Notes under the pieces: model-generated
Database searches by the model: none
Told to the model about the DNA's origin: nothing
The model's input: the letters and a program-made list of their open reading frames with translations, nothing else
Translations under genes and position numbers: made by a program
Part shown: positions 35,668-44,579 of the stretch, one piece after another
Position numbering within the stretch: the first letter of the stretch is position 1
Layout of the letters: each line of letters opens with the position of its first letter
From: CAWHYG01 sp963833505
GTDB lineage: Bacteria > Eisenbacteria > RBG-16-71-46 > CAIMUX01
Assembly (NCBI GenBank): GCA_963833505.1
Contig: CAWHYG010000008.1
Span: forward strand, 124,001-188,000
Length of the DNA: 64,000 bases
Direction of reading: 5' to 3'

Positions 35668-36324
35668 ATGAATGGAAATCCTGCGCGTCCCCTCAGCCGG
35701 ACGCTGATCCGGCTGTCGCTGTCCTTGCTCCTGCTGCCGGCGGCGGCCGTCGCCGCGCGCGCCGCGCACTACGTCATCAACCCGGGCTCGCCCAATCTGG
35801 TCAAGTTCGACTCCAAGTCGACGGCGGAGTCGTTCAGCGGCAGCACCCGAACCGTCCGGGGCGCCATCGACTTCAATCCCCAGAACCTGGCCGATTCGGC
35901 CGCCGTCAACGTCGAGGTCGATCTGAACACGCTCGACACCGGGATCAGTCTCCGGAACCAGCAAATGCGGGAGAGTCACCTCGAGACGGACAAGTACCCC
36001 AAGGCCTTCTTCCGCGGCGGGAAGATGAGCGGCTTCTCCGCCGCGGCCCTGACTCCCGGACAGAAGGCGACGTTCAACCTCGCCGGGGAGTTTGAGATCC
36101 ACGGGGTCAAACGGCCGCTGGTGCTGCCCGTCGAAGTGACCGAAGGCAATCAGGATGGCAAGGACTTCGTGCACATCGTCGGACACTTCCCCGTGACTTT
36201 GGCGGACTACAACATCAGCCGGCCGCAATTCCTGGTCCTTCGGCTCGGTGAGACCCAACAAGTGACGATCGATCTGACGGCGGTGGAATCTCCGGAAACT
36301 CCGCCGGCGGGTTCCGGTCACTGA
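35668..36324 (+). CDS. YceI family periplasmic lipid-binding protein
   Basis: A 218-residue protein with a signal peptide (LIRLSLSLLLLPAAAVAARAA) and a complete YceI lipocalin-like domain: VKFDSKSTAESFSGSTRTVRGAIDF, then LDTGISLRNQQMRESHLETDKYPKA, then AGEFEIHGVKRPLVLPVEV. YceI proteins form a beta-barrel that binds isoprenoid quinone-like or polyprenyl molecules in the periplasm. TGAGAGG precedes ATG 35668, ten bases behind the heme-barrel gene, so the two are co-transcribed. A shared role in quinone/electron handling at the cell envelope is plausible but inferred. Confidence 0.93.
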   Translation: MNGNPARPLSRTLIRLSLSLLLLPAAAVAARAAHYVINPGSPNLVKFDSKSTAESFSGSTRTVRGAIDFNPQNLADSAAVNVEVDLNTLDTGISLRNQQMRESHLETDKYPKAFFRGGKMSGFSAAALTPGQKATFNLAGEFEIHGVKRPLVLPVEVTEGNQDGKDFVHIVGHFPVTLADYNISRPQFLVLRLGETQQVTIDLTAVESPETPPAGSGH

Positions 36325-36353
36325 GCGCATTCCAGGCGCACTCCGAGCCCCGA

Positions 36354-36368
36354 AGCGAGCGGCTCGCT
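36354..36368 (+). terminator. Short hairpin after the yceI operon
   Basis: AGCGAG-CGG-CTCGCT forms a 6-bp stem 30 bp beyond the YceI stop, followed by a weak T-containing stretch. It is the only candidate terminator in the 264-bp gap before the HEAT gene; nothing else is seen there. Confidence 0.3.
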
Positions 36369-36588
36369 CCGTAATTCTACGCCTACGCCGGTCTCGCCGC
36401 AGGGCCGGCGGGCGTCTCGGTCACTGGCCGCCTTCCCAGACGCACGCCCGGCTCCGAACAAGGCGGCTGACGCCGGATTTCTTCGGCGGACCCGCACCCG
36501 GAAGCTCCTTTCTTGTGCAAGATTTCATTTGTGAACCAAGACAGCGCTGCCGGGTAGGTAACTCCGGGGATGGTACCCGGAGGGAGCG

Positions 36589-37170
36589 ATGTCAGATCGC
36601 AGCGAAGGCGTCCTGGGGGCGCTGGAACGTGACAAACCGATTGCGAGAGTCCGACCGGCACTCGACGAAGAAATCGCCGAACACATGGAAGTCTTGCGAC
36701 ATAAGGACGGGAGCCGTCGCCGGCGGGCTCGCCAGGCGTTGGTCGAGATCGGCAGGCCGTCGGTACCGGCGTTGATTGAGTACCTGCGAGTTCCCGACGT
36801 CCAGATGCGCTGGGAGGCGGCCAAAGCGCTCTCCGACATCGCGGACCCGGGCTCGGCTCCCGCGCTGGTTCAAGCCTTGGACGATGACGCGTTCGAGATC
36901 CGGTGGCTCGCCAGTGAGGGCCTCGTGGCCATCGGCAAGCCGGGCCTCCGGCCGCTCTTGCACGCTCTGGCGCTGCACGTCGATTCGCCGTGGCTTCGCG
37001 AGGGAGCGCATCACGTCCTCTACGAGCTGGAGCGCCGCCAGCCGACCGCCGCCAAGGCCAGGCTCCTGCGCGCCTTCGGAAACCCGGCCGGCGACACCGA
37101 GATCACGGCCGCGGCCCGCGCCCTGCTTCGGGAGATGCGTGAACCATGGGAGGCGCGGCGCGGCGCTTGA
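36589..37170 (+). CDS. HEAT-repeat (PBS lyase-type) scaffold protein
   Basis: A 193-residue all-helical protein with about four HEAT units: RRRRARQALVEIGRPSVPAL, MRWEAAKALSDIADPGSAPA, IRWLASEGLVAIGKPGLRPL and LREGAHHVLYELERR. Such repeats make protein-protein interaction surfaces; no catalytic residues are present. GGAGGGAGC precedes ATG 36589. No signal peptide is visible, so it is probably cytoplasmic. It is convergent with the DUF1579 gene 16 bp away. The partner is unknown. Confidence 0.85.
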   Translation: MSDRSEGVLGALERDKPIARVRPALDEEIAEHMEVLRHKDGSRRRRARQALVEIGRPSVPALIEYLRVPDVQMRWEAAKALSDIADPGSAPALVQALDDDAFEIRWLASEGLVAIGKPGLRPLLHALALHVDSPWLREGAHHVLYELERRQPTAAKARLLRAFGNPAGDTEITAAARALLREMREPWEARRGA

Positions 37171-37186
37171 TCCACGCGCGCCGATC

Positions 37187-37831
37187 TCAGATCTTGTGCG
37201 CGGTGAGCTCCATGACCTTCATTTCCTTGTTCTGGCCGTCCGGCCCGCTCATCTGCACGTACATGCTCATGACGTAGTCGGTATCGTCCGACCAGCGCAC
37301 TTCCTCGCGGACGGGAACGTTCTTCATCTGCGTGGGGTCGAACATCGAGCCGGCCAGGTCGATGCCCTTCCCGTTCGTCGCCGGCTGTCCGGTCATGTTC
37401 ATCATCCCGGTGCCCATGTTGTCGATCCAGGTGGAGAAGTACTGCTTCTGCGCCCTGTCGTAGCCGTCGATCTCCATTCCCTCGAACGGCATGCCGCCCA
37501 TCTGCCCCGTGTGATGACTTTCGAGGTACCGGCCCCCCAGGATCCACGCGTAGGTCGACTTCCCTTCGGTGACCGTCGGATCCCCGGGCCCCATCCACAT
37601 CTTGATCGACGTCTTCCAGTCGCCCACCAGCTTGCCGAGCGCCTGGTGTTCCGGTCCGGGCGTCGCCAGCTCCATCATCTTCTGCATTTCCGCCTGACCC
37701 ATCTGGCCGGACGACCCGCCGTTCGCGGCCGGTGGCTGGTCCGCCCTGGGCGTGGCGAGGCTGGCAGACAACGGCAGGGCGACCAGGACGACGCCAAGGA
37801 GAACCCGGAACGTGCTCGAAACGGACTTCAT
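37187..37831 (-). CDS. DUF1579 family secreted protein
   Basis: ATG 37829-37831 follows GGAGGTTCC. The 214-residue product has a signal peptide (VSSTFRVLLGVVLVALPLSASLA). A methionine-rich linker follows (QMGQAEMQKMMELATPGPEHQ), then the DUF1579 core: LGKLVGDWKTSIKMWMG, then GRYLESHHTGQMGGMPFEG and FSTWIDNMGTGMM. DUF1579 proteins are predicted lipocalin-like barrels exported to the periplasm; no function is established. The gene stands alone between convergent neighbours. Confidence 0.88.
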   Translation of the reverse strand: MKSVSSTFRVLLGVVLVALPLSASLATPRADQPPAANGGSSGQMGQAEMQKMMELATPGPEHQALGKLVGDWKTSIKMWMGPGDPTVTEGKSTYAWILGGRYLESHHTGQMGGMPFEGMEIDGYDRAQKQYFSTWIDNMGTGMMNMTGQPATNGKGIDLAGSMFDPTQMKNVPVREEVRWSDDTDYVMSMYVQMSGPDGQNKEMKVMELTAHKI

Positions 37832-38018
37832 GGCAGGAACCTCCATTGTCGGACGATGATCATGCGCGCCTGGCTGTCCTTATCTCACCAGGGGCCGGCC
37901 GCGAGGCGTGGAAGCTGCCAGACGGCCCGCAGCCTTGCAACGATAGCGGCCGGTCTCGCGACTTGTCCACGCGGATTCCGAAATCATCTGTGAGATGTCT
38001 GTGATCAACTGCGGAACC

Positions 38019-39179
38019 TCAGGGCAAAGGCATCGCGTCCAGATAGCTGAGGGCCGTTCCGGTGTTGAAGAGAATGACGTCGTCATTCGCTCCCATCCAC
38101 TCCTCGGCGTACAAACGGCGCGCCGCCGCGACCGCGGCACCTCCTTCGGGCGCGGCCAGAACTCCTTCCGTGCGACCGAGAAGGCGCACGCCTTCCAGCA
38201 TCTCTTCGTCGGACACCGCCAGGGCCGTCCCCCCCGACTCGCGCAACGCCTGCAGCATGAGCCGATCGCCCACCGCGGCGGGAACGCGCAATCCGGATGC
38301 CAGGGTCGCGGGATCCTCCCAGGTGGAGGCTTCTTCGGCCCCGGTCCGGAAGGCGCGGACGATCGGAGCGCATCCTTCCGCCTGCACGGAGACCATCCGG
38401 GGCCGCGCGGAACCGATCCAGCCCAGAGCCGCCAGCTCCTGGAAGGCCTTCCACATTCCGACCAGCCCGGTGCCGCCGCCGGTCGGATAGACGATCACAT
38501 CGGGAAGGCGGCCGCCGAGCTGTTCCCAGAGCTCGAAACCCATCGTCTTCTTGCCCTCGAGTCGATACGGCTCCTTGAGTGTGGAGACGTCGAACCAGCC
38601 TTCCCGCGCCGCGCCTTCACGGACCCGCCGGGCGCAATCGGTGATGAACCCATCGACCAGATGCACGCGCGCGCCGAGCAGGCGGGTGGCCTGCACGAAC
38701 GAAGCCGGCGTGTCGGCGGGGCATAAGACGTCCGCCTCGAGAGCGGCCCGTGAGGCGTAGGCGGCCAGGGCCAGACCGGCGTTTCCCGCGGTCGGGATGG
38801 CGAGCCTCCGGACTCCGCGTTCGCGCGCCATGGTGACCGCCGCGCTCAATCCGCGCGACTTGAAGGAACCGGTCGGGTTGAGCGATTCGTCCTTGATCCA
38901 GAGCCGCGCGCCGCCGATCTCGCGCCCGAGGGCGGGAGCGGCCAGGAGCGGAGTCCAACCCTCGCCCAGCGACACCGGCTCGCCCGAGGCCGGGAGAAGC
39001 TCCCGATAGCGCCACATCCCCTGTTCGGGAGGCGCGAACCGGCCGTTCAACCGCTCTTTCACACGGGGAATGTCATAGCGGGCCAGGAGCGGCCGGGCGC
39101 ACTCCAGGCAGAGCCCTTGCCGAGCACTCGCGTCGTGGAGCTTTCCGCAGGACGAACACTCCAGATGCGTCAGGAACAT
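38019..39179 (-). CDS. thrC: Threonine synthase
   Basis: A 386-residue fold-type II PLP enzyme that converts O-phosphohomoserine to threonine. An N-terminal zinc-ribbon-like segment (LECSSCGK...GLCLECARPL) is typical of the long threonine synthases. The Schiff-base lysine is in ESLNPTGSFKSRG, the phosphate-binding loop in PTAGNAGLALAAYA, and the glycine loop in YPTGGGTGLVGMWKA. I choose ATG 39177-39179 because GGGGAG lies nine bases upstream and would overlap the alternative GTG at 39188. It is the only threonine gene here, with PepF upstream on the same strand. Confidence 0.93.
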   Translation of the reverse strand: MFLTHLECSSCGKLHDASARQGLCLECARPLLARYDIPRVKERLNGRFAPPEQGMWRYRELLPASGEPVSLGEGWTPLLAAPALGREIGGARLWIKDESLNPTGSFKSRGLSAAVTMARERGVRRLAIPTAGNAGLALAAYASRAALEADVLCPADTPASFVQATRLLGARVHLVDGFITDCARRVREGAAREGWFDVSTLKEPYRLEGKKTMGFELWEQLGGRLPDVIVYPTGGGTGLVGMWKAFQELAALGWIGSARPRMVSVQAEGCAPIVRAFRTGAEEASTWEDPATLASGLRVPAAVGDRLMLQALRESGGTALAVSDEEMLEGVRLLGRTEGVLAAPEGGAAVAAARRLYAEEWMGANDDVILFNTGTALSYLDAMPLP

Positions 39180-39335
39180 CCGATTCACTCCCCTGGGCCG
39201 AATCCGCCCCGACCGCTCCGGTGCTGCAGCGCAGGCGCGGTGACTGCCATCATGGAGCGGAGCGACCGGGAGCTGCTCTCGCCCGCATCGTCCGACCCCT
39301 CGCGGCGGCGCCGGATCGGCTCGGCCTGTGCCGCC

Positions 39336-41177
39336 TCAGAGCGCCTCGTACATCCCGACCTGCTCCTCGAGCAGTCGAATGCTCCCGTTCCAGAACTTGC
39401 GGGACCGGATGTCGATCCCGAACCGCGCGACCAGGTCCGCCGCGGGACCTGCGCCCGTCGCGCGCAGAAGCTCCCGGTAGCGGGGCAGGAAGCTGTCCCC
39501 GTCCCGGCGATAGATCGCGTACATGCCCAGGCCGAAGAGCTGGCCGAAAGCGTAGGGGAAGTTGTAGAAGTTCAGGTCGGTCTGATAGTAGTGGGGCTTC
39601 ATCACCCACATGTAGGGATGGAGATGTTCCGGATCGAGCGCGTCCCCGTACGTCTCTTTCTGCGCCCGAAGCATGATCTCGCAAAGCTCGTCGGCGCCGA
39701 GCTCGGCGGCCTGCCTCCGCCGGAAGACCTCCGACTCGAAGAGAAAGCGCGAGGAGATGTCCACCGTGACCTGGGTCGCTCCCGCGAGCGCGTTCTCGAG
39801 AATGAGGAGCCGGGCTGCCGGCGGCGCCGTCTCCAGGGCCGCGTTGAACACCACGGTTTCACAGAAGGTCGAGGCGGTCTCGGCCAGGGTCATGGGAGCG
39901 CCACGCCGGAGCATGGGCAGCCCGCTTTGACACTGGGCGTGATAGCCGTGCCCCAGCTCGTGCGCGACGGTCACGAGCTGATCGAAGCTGCCGTCGAAGT
40001 TGGTCAGGATGCGGCTCTGGTCGAGCCCGGGCACCGTCATGCAGAAGGCACCGCCGCGCTTCCCGTCCCGCGGCTCGGCGTCGATCCAGCCGCGATCGAA
40101 GGCCGATCGGGCGAACCGGGCCAGATCCTCGCTGAACCGCCCGAATTGCTCGACGATGAACCGGCTCGCGGCTTCCCAGCTCCAGGCCGGCGCGGCCTCG
40201 CCGACCGGCGCCAGGAGGTTCCACCAGGGAAGCCGCTCCTGACCGAGCTTGCGCGCCTTGCTTTTGAGGTAGCGGCGGAAGACCGGGAAGTTGTCCCGGA
40301 TGGCCCCGAGAAGGGCCTCGAGCGTGGCCCGATCGATGCGATTCAGCTCGAGGCTGGCCTCGAGCACATCCTCGCGCCCGCGCCACCGCGCCAGCGTCGC
40401 CGCCGAGCCCTTGACCCCGTTGAGCGCGAAGGCGATCGGCTCGCGGATCGACTCCCACGCGGCCAGCTCCGTCTCGTAGGCGCGCCGCCGGATCTCCTCG
40501 CTCGGATCAAAGGCCAGGTTCCGGATCACGGTCATCGGCAGCATCTCGGTCTTGCCGTCCCGTGTGAAAGGAGCCTTGAGCTGGCTGGTGACGTTCCCCT
40601 GGAGCTTCCACATCACGCCGCCGCCGCCCAGCAGCAGCTCGGAGGCCAGATCCTCGAGGCGTGTCTCCATGAGATGGCGGCTCTGCTCGGCCAGATCATC
40701 CAGAACCAACCTGTGCTCCGGGCCGAGACGGCTGCGGCCCGCGACGTCTCCGAGCCCCGATCCCAGCGCGCCGATCCAGGCGGTGAACCGCGTCCGCTGT
40801 TTGCGCAGGCGGACCTCGAGCTGTTCCAGCTCGCTCAACCGCCGCGCCGCCGCCCGATCATAGGAGTCGGTGGAAACGAAGCCGTAAACGTAGGCGTTCA
40901 GGGTCTCCAGAAGAATCAGGGTCGCGTTGAGACGTTCCAGTGCGCCGTCCAGTGCCGCCGCCGCGGGATCGGGGTCCTTCGACGCCGAGGATGGAGCCGC
41001 TCCGCCGATGCCCTGCGCCGCCGTGAAAACCTCCAGATCGGAGAGAAGCGTCTCGAGGCGTTCCACGTCCCGATGAAATTCGGGGGAATCGAGTCCGGGG
41101 TAGATGCTGGCCAGGTCCCATCGCGGCGGCTTGGCAACGGTCGGATCGGATGGAGAGCGAGCGGCGATCTCGGACAT
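39336..41177 (-). CDS. pepF: M3 family oligoendopeptidase F
   Basis: A 613-residue zinc metallopeptidase of family M3. The zinc-binding motif is VTVAHELGHGYHAQ (HExxH with the conserved following Gly-His). The downstream glutamate segment is TLAETASTFCETVVFN, and the N-terminal helical PepF domain (WDLASIYPGLDSPEFHRDV) is complete. PepF enzymes degrade oligopeptides of about 7-17 residues in the cytoplasm. AAGGGAG precedes ATG 41175-41177; the longer frame to 41300 has no signal. It is a solitary gene, with threonine synthase 155 bp downstream. Confidence 0.94.
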   Translation of the reverse strand: MSEIAARSPSDPTVAKPPRWDLASIYPGLDSPEFHRDVERLETLLSDLEVFTAAQGIGGAAPSSASKDPDPAAAALDGALERLNATLILLETLNAYVYGFVSTDSYDRAAARRLSELEQLEVRLRKQRTRFTAWIGALGSGLGDVAGRSRLGPEHRLVLDDLAEQSRHLMETRLEDLASELLLGGGGVMWKLQGNVTSQLKAPFTRDGKTEMLPMTVIRNLAFDPSEEIRRRAYETELAAWESIREPIAFALNGVKGSAATLARWRGREDVLEASLELNRIDRATLEALLGAIRDNFPVFRRYLKSKARKLGQERLPWWNLLAPVGEAAPAWSWEAASRFIVEQFGRFSEDLARFARSAFDRGWIDAEPRDGKRGGAFCMTVPGLDQSRILTNFDGSFDQLVTVAHELGHGYHAQCQSGLPMLRRGAPMTLAETASTFCETVVFNAALETAPPAARLLILENALAGATQVTVDISSRFLFESEVFRRRQAAELGADELCEIMLRAQKETYGDALDPEHLHPYMWVMKPHYYQTDLNFYNFPYAFGQLFGLGMYAIYRRDGDSFLPRYRELLRATGAGPAADLVARFGIDIRSRKFWNGSIRLLEEQVGMYEAL

Positions 41178-41427
41178 GGTCCACTCCCTTCGAGTTGTCA
41201 GTCCGATCCATGAGTCGGGCACCGGTTCGGCGGTCTGGACGAGGCCGCCCGCACTACGGAGCCTGCGGGAAATCCCAGTATACCGATCCGGGAGATCCAC
41301 CGCCAGGATCAGCCTGCGAGCGACTTCTGCCGTGTCTCGCCGGCGCGGCCCTGTCCCTGCGGACCTCTCAGAACAATTTCGCCGGTTCCGAACGTCGCTT
41401 CGCAGCTGTGAACCCGGGTCATCCAGA

Positions 41428-41668
41428 TGTCTCCGCCCACGATGGCCTGGGCCAGCTCGGAGTTGCCGAAGGCCGACATGACCATGAGGAGCGACTGGCT
41501 GATCGTGGCGTAGGTCACGGTGTCGCCCACCGTCAGTCCCCCCGTCGACCCACGATGACGGAAGAGCGCCAGGTAGATGTAGACCAATCCGAAGAAGAGA
41601 TTGGTGGCGAGACCGGCCAGACTGGCGTCGGTAGGCCAGGCTGCGCTGGAACGATGCTGATCGGCCTC
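41428..41668 (-). pseudogene. Decayed partial copy of the ABC-2 permease gene
   Basis: The segment closely matches 45909-46165, the N-terminal third of the permease gene 4.5 kb away, with small indels (the copy lacks three bases of VAIYLALF). Its reading YLALFRHRGSTGGLTVGDTV and YATISQSLLMVMSAFGNSEL aligns directly with the intact protein. Upstream homology ends near 41668 before a usable start, and downstream it breaks at GGDIW into unrelated sequence. It is a truncated duplication, not a gene. Confidence 0.8.
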
Positions 41669-41959
41669 TACGTGGACGAGCGTCGAGTGCTCCGCGGTCC
41701 GGACTGACCGGCTTTGAATCGTCGGCGCGTTTCCCCTCTCCGCCCTCCGGTCGTCCGAGCTGAATAGCTTCGTCTCACAAGCAATTATTTGTTAGATCTC
41801 GCCGCTTCGCGCGATTCCCCATCAACGATCCACGCCTTGGAGCCAGGCGGGCAGGGGACGGCCACAGGAAGCACGGACCTGTGAACCGACCGGCGATCTT
41901 GGTATTCATCCTGTCGGTGAAGCCAATTGTGTGCGGATTCGAGCCAGGAGGTTTCAGTC

Positions 41960-43267
41960 ATGAGAACCAGTTCTCACGCCAACACTGACTTGAGATCGAT
42001 CGTCACGTCTTTGCTAATCTGCGGTTGCGCAATGTCCGTGGTGACGCTGGCGGCCGCTGCCACCTATGTCGTCAATCCGGGCGGCACGGGGGACTACCCG
42101 ACCATCCAGGCGGCGGTGAACGCCGTCGCGTCGGGCTCTGTGATCGAGCTGACCGATGGAACCTTCCTCGGCGACGGAAACCGGGACATCAGCTTTCTAG
42201 GCAAGGCCATCACGGTCCGATCGCAGAACGGTCCGGCGAACTGCACGATCAACCCGCAGGGGGTGGATTATTTCGGCCCGTTGCACAACGGGTTCGATTT
42301 CTTCTCCGGAGAAGGGCAGGGGTCCGTGGTCGACGGGATCACCATTACCGGGGGCGCGGTGCAGGAAGGCGGAGGCATCTTCATCGGCTCCGCATCTCCC
42401 TGGATCAAGAACTGCGTCATCCATGCGAACGTGGCCGGCGGGCTCGAACACGAGGGTTACCAAGGGCAGGGGGGCGGCGTCTACTGCGGCACAGGATCCT
42501 CAGCTCGTTTCACGAATTGCAGTCTTACCGACAATTATTCCAACTCGGAGAACTATCCTGTCCTCATATCCTATGGAGGCGGGGCTTACTGTGAGTCCTC
42601 GACGCCGATCTTTGAGAATTGCGTGTTCTCTGGCAACGCCGCCCCTGACGGGGGCGGAATCTACTGCGACAACTCAGCGGCGACGATCTCGGATTGCGTG
42701 ATAACCGGGTCGGTGATCCTGGCTAATCCCAGTCATGGCGGTGGGCTCTACTGCGCGGGAACGCCCCCCACGATCAGCGGATGCACCTTCTGCGGCGATG
42801 CGGCCCTGTACGGCGGAGCGATCTTTCTTACTTCATCTTCGCCCACGATCACGAGTACCACCTTCTATCGGAATGGGTCGGACTATGCAGACATCTATTG
42901 CTCCCTATCCTCGCCCCACCTTTCGAAGTCAATCATGACGGCTGAGGAGTTTTCACAGCCGGTCTACTGCGACGGTGGAGGCAGCTTGCCAACGCTGTCG
43001 TGCTGTGATCTTTACGGGAATCCGTCCGGTGACTGGACCGGATGCATCGCGGGCCAGCTTGGGCTCAATGGAAACATCTCGGCGGATGCCGACTTCTGCA
43101 ATCCGACCTGTGGCCCGCTCAACACCAGCTTCACGATCAACTTCAACTCTCCCTGTGCTCCCACGGCGAATCCGTCCTGCGGTTTGATCGGAGCCTGGCC
43201 GGTCGCGTGCGGCGCCGTGCCTGTTCTTCAGAGCACGTGGGGCGCGATCAAGGCCCGGTTCAAATGA
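41960..43267 (+). CDS. Secreted parallel beta-helix protein with WGxIK C-terminus
   Basis: AGGAGG lies seven bases before ATG 41960; the frame from 41927 lacks this. The 435-residue protein has a signal peptide (IVTSLLICGCAMSVVTLAAAA). A DUF1565-like start follows (TYVVNPGGTGDYPTIQAAVNA), then right-handed beta-helix coils with repeated short turns: GGGIFIGSASPWIKNCVIHAN, GGGAYCESSTPIFENCVFSGN, GGGIYCDNSAATISDCVITG, GGGLYCAGTPPTISGCTF. No pectate-lyase catalytic residues stand out, so an adhesive or structural role is likely. The last ten residues, STWGAIKARFK, match the tail of the five cysteine-rich proteins although the folds are unrelated. It is a single gene preceded by a 250-bp gap with no recognised elements. 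Confidence 0.85.
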   Translation: MRTSSHANTDLRSIVTSLLICGCAMSVVTLAAAATYVVNPGGTGDYPTIQAAVNAVASGSVIELTDGTFLGDGNRDISFLGKAITVRSQNGPANCTINPQGVDYFGPLHNGFDFFSGEGQGSVVDGITITGGAVQEGGGIFIGSASPWIKNCVIHANVAGGLEHEGYQGQGGGVYCGTGSSARFTNCSLTDNYSNSENYPVLISYGGGAYCESSTPIFENCVFSGNAAPDGGGIYCDNSAATISDCVITGSVILANPSHGGGLYCAGTPPTISGCTFCGDAALYGGAIFLTSSSPTITSTTFYRNGSDYADIYCSLSSPHLSKSIMTAEEFSQPVYCDGGGSLPTLSCCDLYGNPSGDWTGCIAGQLGLNGNISADADFCNPTCGPLNTSFTINFNSPCAPTANPSCGLIGAWPVACGAVPVLQSTWGAIKARFK

Positions 43268-43305
43268 CCTGCGCCTAGCCTCTGATCAAGCGCGGTTTTT
43301 CGCAT

Positions 43306-43619
43306 AGCTCTCCGCGATCTGGGTCTACTTCGCCTGGGTCTCGTACCGGCTCCGGTCGTGGAGCTGGTGGCTGATCCTGGTCGCCATTGTCTTGGCGGGA
43401 GCCTCGGGGACGCTGTCCGTCGCCCGGGCGGATCCGGATCAGATCCGCCGGCTCATGGGCGAATCCGCAGAGCAGATCGCGAAGTTCCGGATGCCGGGCC
43501 GAGGTCTGATGGCCTGGTGCACCGGGCTGGGGACGCTCGTGCTGGTCGGCGATCTGCTCGGCGTGAAACGGTACTTCCGCGGAACGATCCCTCAGGGTCG
43601 CAGCAGGTTGCCCTCATAG
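43306..43619 (+). pseudogene. 3' fragment of a two-helix membrane protein gene
   Basis: The frame after a stop near 43303 reads LSAIWVYFAWVSYRLRSWSW, then LILVAIVLAGASGTLSVARA, then a charged DPDQIRRLMGESAEQIAKFR and a second hydrophobic stretch LGTLVLVGDLLGVKRYF. It has no ATG/GTG and no ribosome binding site at its 5' end. Its stop (43617-43619) lies inside the end of the oppositely oriented ABC ATPase gene. It looks like the tail of a membrane protein whose front was lost. The family is not recognised. Confidence 0.4.
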
Positions 43620-44575
43620 ACCCGCCGCACGATCTCCTCGATCTCCTGCTCCTCGATCAGGAGATCGCGGACGCGATGGCGCCGCAAGAGCGAGGTCATC
43701 ACCTCCACCATCCCGACTTCACCCGGAGCCACCAGCAGCCAGACCCGGTTTCCCTCGCGCCGGAGCAGACGCGCTTCCGGCACCGACACCTCCTCCGTCT
43801 CCGAGTCGAGGTCCGCGACCAGCACGCGCTCGCCGCCAAAACGGGTCCTCAGCTCGCCCAGGGTCCCATCGAACACCAATCGGCCCCGGTCGATCATGAG
43901 GATCCGATCACAGAGCTTCTCCACGTCGCCCAGGTCGTGCGTGGTCAGGATCACCGTCGTGCCCGCCTCGCGGTTCCGCCGGCGGATGAAGCTCCGGATC
44001 CGCTCCTTCGCCACCACGTCCAGCCCGATCGTCGGCTCGTCCAGGAACAGCACTTCCGGATCGTGGAGAAGCGCGGCGGCCAGGTCCGCCCGCATGCGCT
44101 GGCCCAGGCTCAGGTTCCGCACCGGCGTGTCGAGGAACGGGCCCATCTCGAGCATCGCTTCGAATTGCGCGAGATTCCGGCGGTAGCGGTCGGCCGGCAC
44201 GCGATAGACGCGCCGGAGCAACTCGAGCGATTCGATCAGGGGAAGGTCCCACCAGAGCCCGGTCCGCTGTCCGAAGACGACGCCGATCCGGCGGGCGTGC
44301 TCCACCCGGTCCTTCCACGGCACCCGGCCGTTCACCCGGACGTCGCCGCCGGTGGGCACAAGGATGCCGGTCAGGATCTTGATGGTGGTCGATTTCCCCG
44401 CGCCGTTCGGGCCGAGGTAGCCGACCAGCTCGCCCCGGCGGACGTGAAAGCTCACTCCCTGCACCGCCGACACCGTGGTAAAGCGCCTCGTCACGAGGTT
44501 CCGCAGCGCTCCCCATCCGCCTCGATGGTGGCGGTAGACCCGGAAATCCTTGTCCACCCGATCCAGGGTAATCAT
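43592..44575 (-). CDS. ABC-2 type exporter ATP-binding protein
   Basis: A 327-residue ATPase: Walker A GPNGAGKST, Q-loop VVFGQRTGLWWD, signature LSLGQRMRADL, Walker B VLFLDEPTIGLD and H-loop LTTHDLGDVE. The last 90 residues form the accessory domain usual in this group (LDSETEEVSVPEARLL...LLIEEQEIEEIVRRVYE). It powers export through the two permeases encoded immediately upstream, 4 bp away. The TGLWWDLP sequence after the Q-loop is typical of the DUF990-linked ABC family. The substrate is unknown. ATG 44573-44575. Confidence 0.93.
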   Translation of the reverse strand: MITLDRVDKDFRVYRHHRGGWGALRNLVTRRFTTVSAVQGVSFHVRRGELVGYLGPNGAGKSTTIKILTGILVPTGGDVRVNGRVPWKDRVEHARRIGVVFGQRTGLWWDLPLIESLELLRRVYRVPADRYRRNLAQFEAMLEMGPFLDTPVRNLSLGQRMRADLAAALLHDPEVLFLDEPTIGLDVVAKERIRSFIRRRNREAGTTVILTTHDLGDVEKLCDRILMIDRGRLVFDGTLGELRTRFGGERVLVADLDSETEEVSVPEARLLRREGNRVWLLVAPGEVGMVEVMTSLLRRHRVRDLLIEEQEIEEIVRRVYEGNLLRP

Positions 44576-44579
44576 GCGC

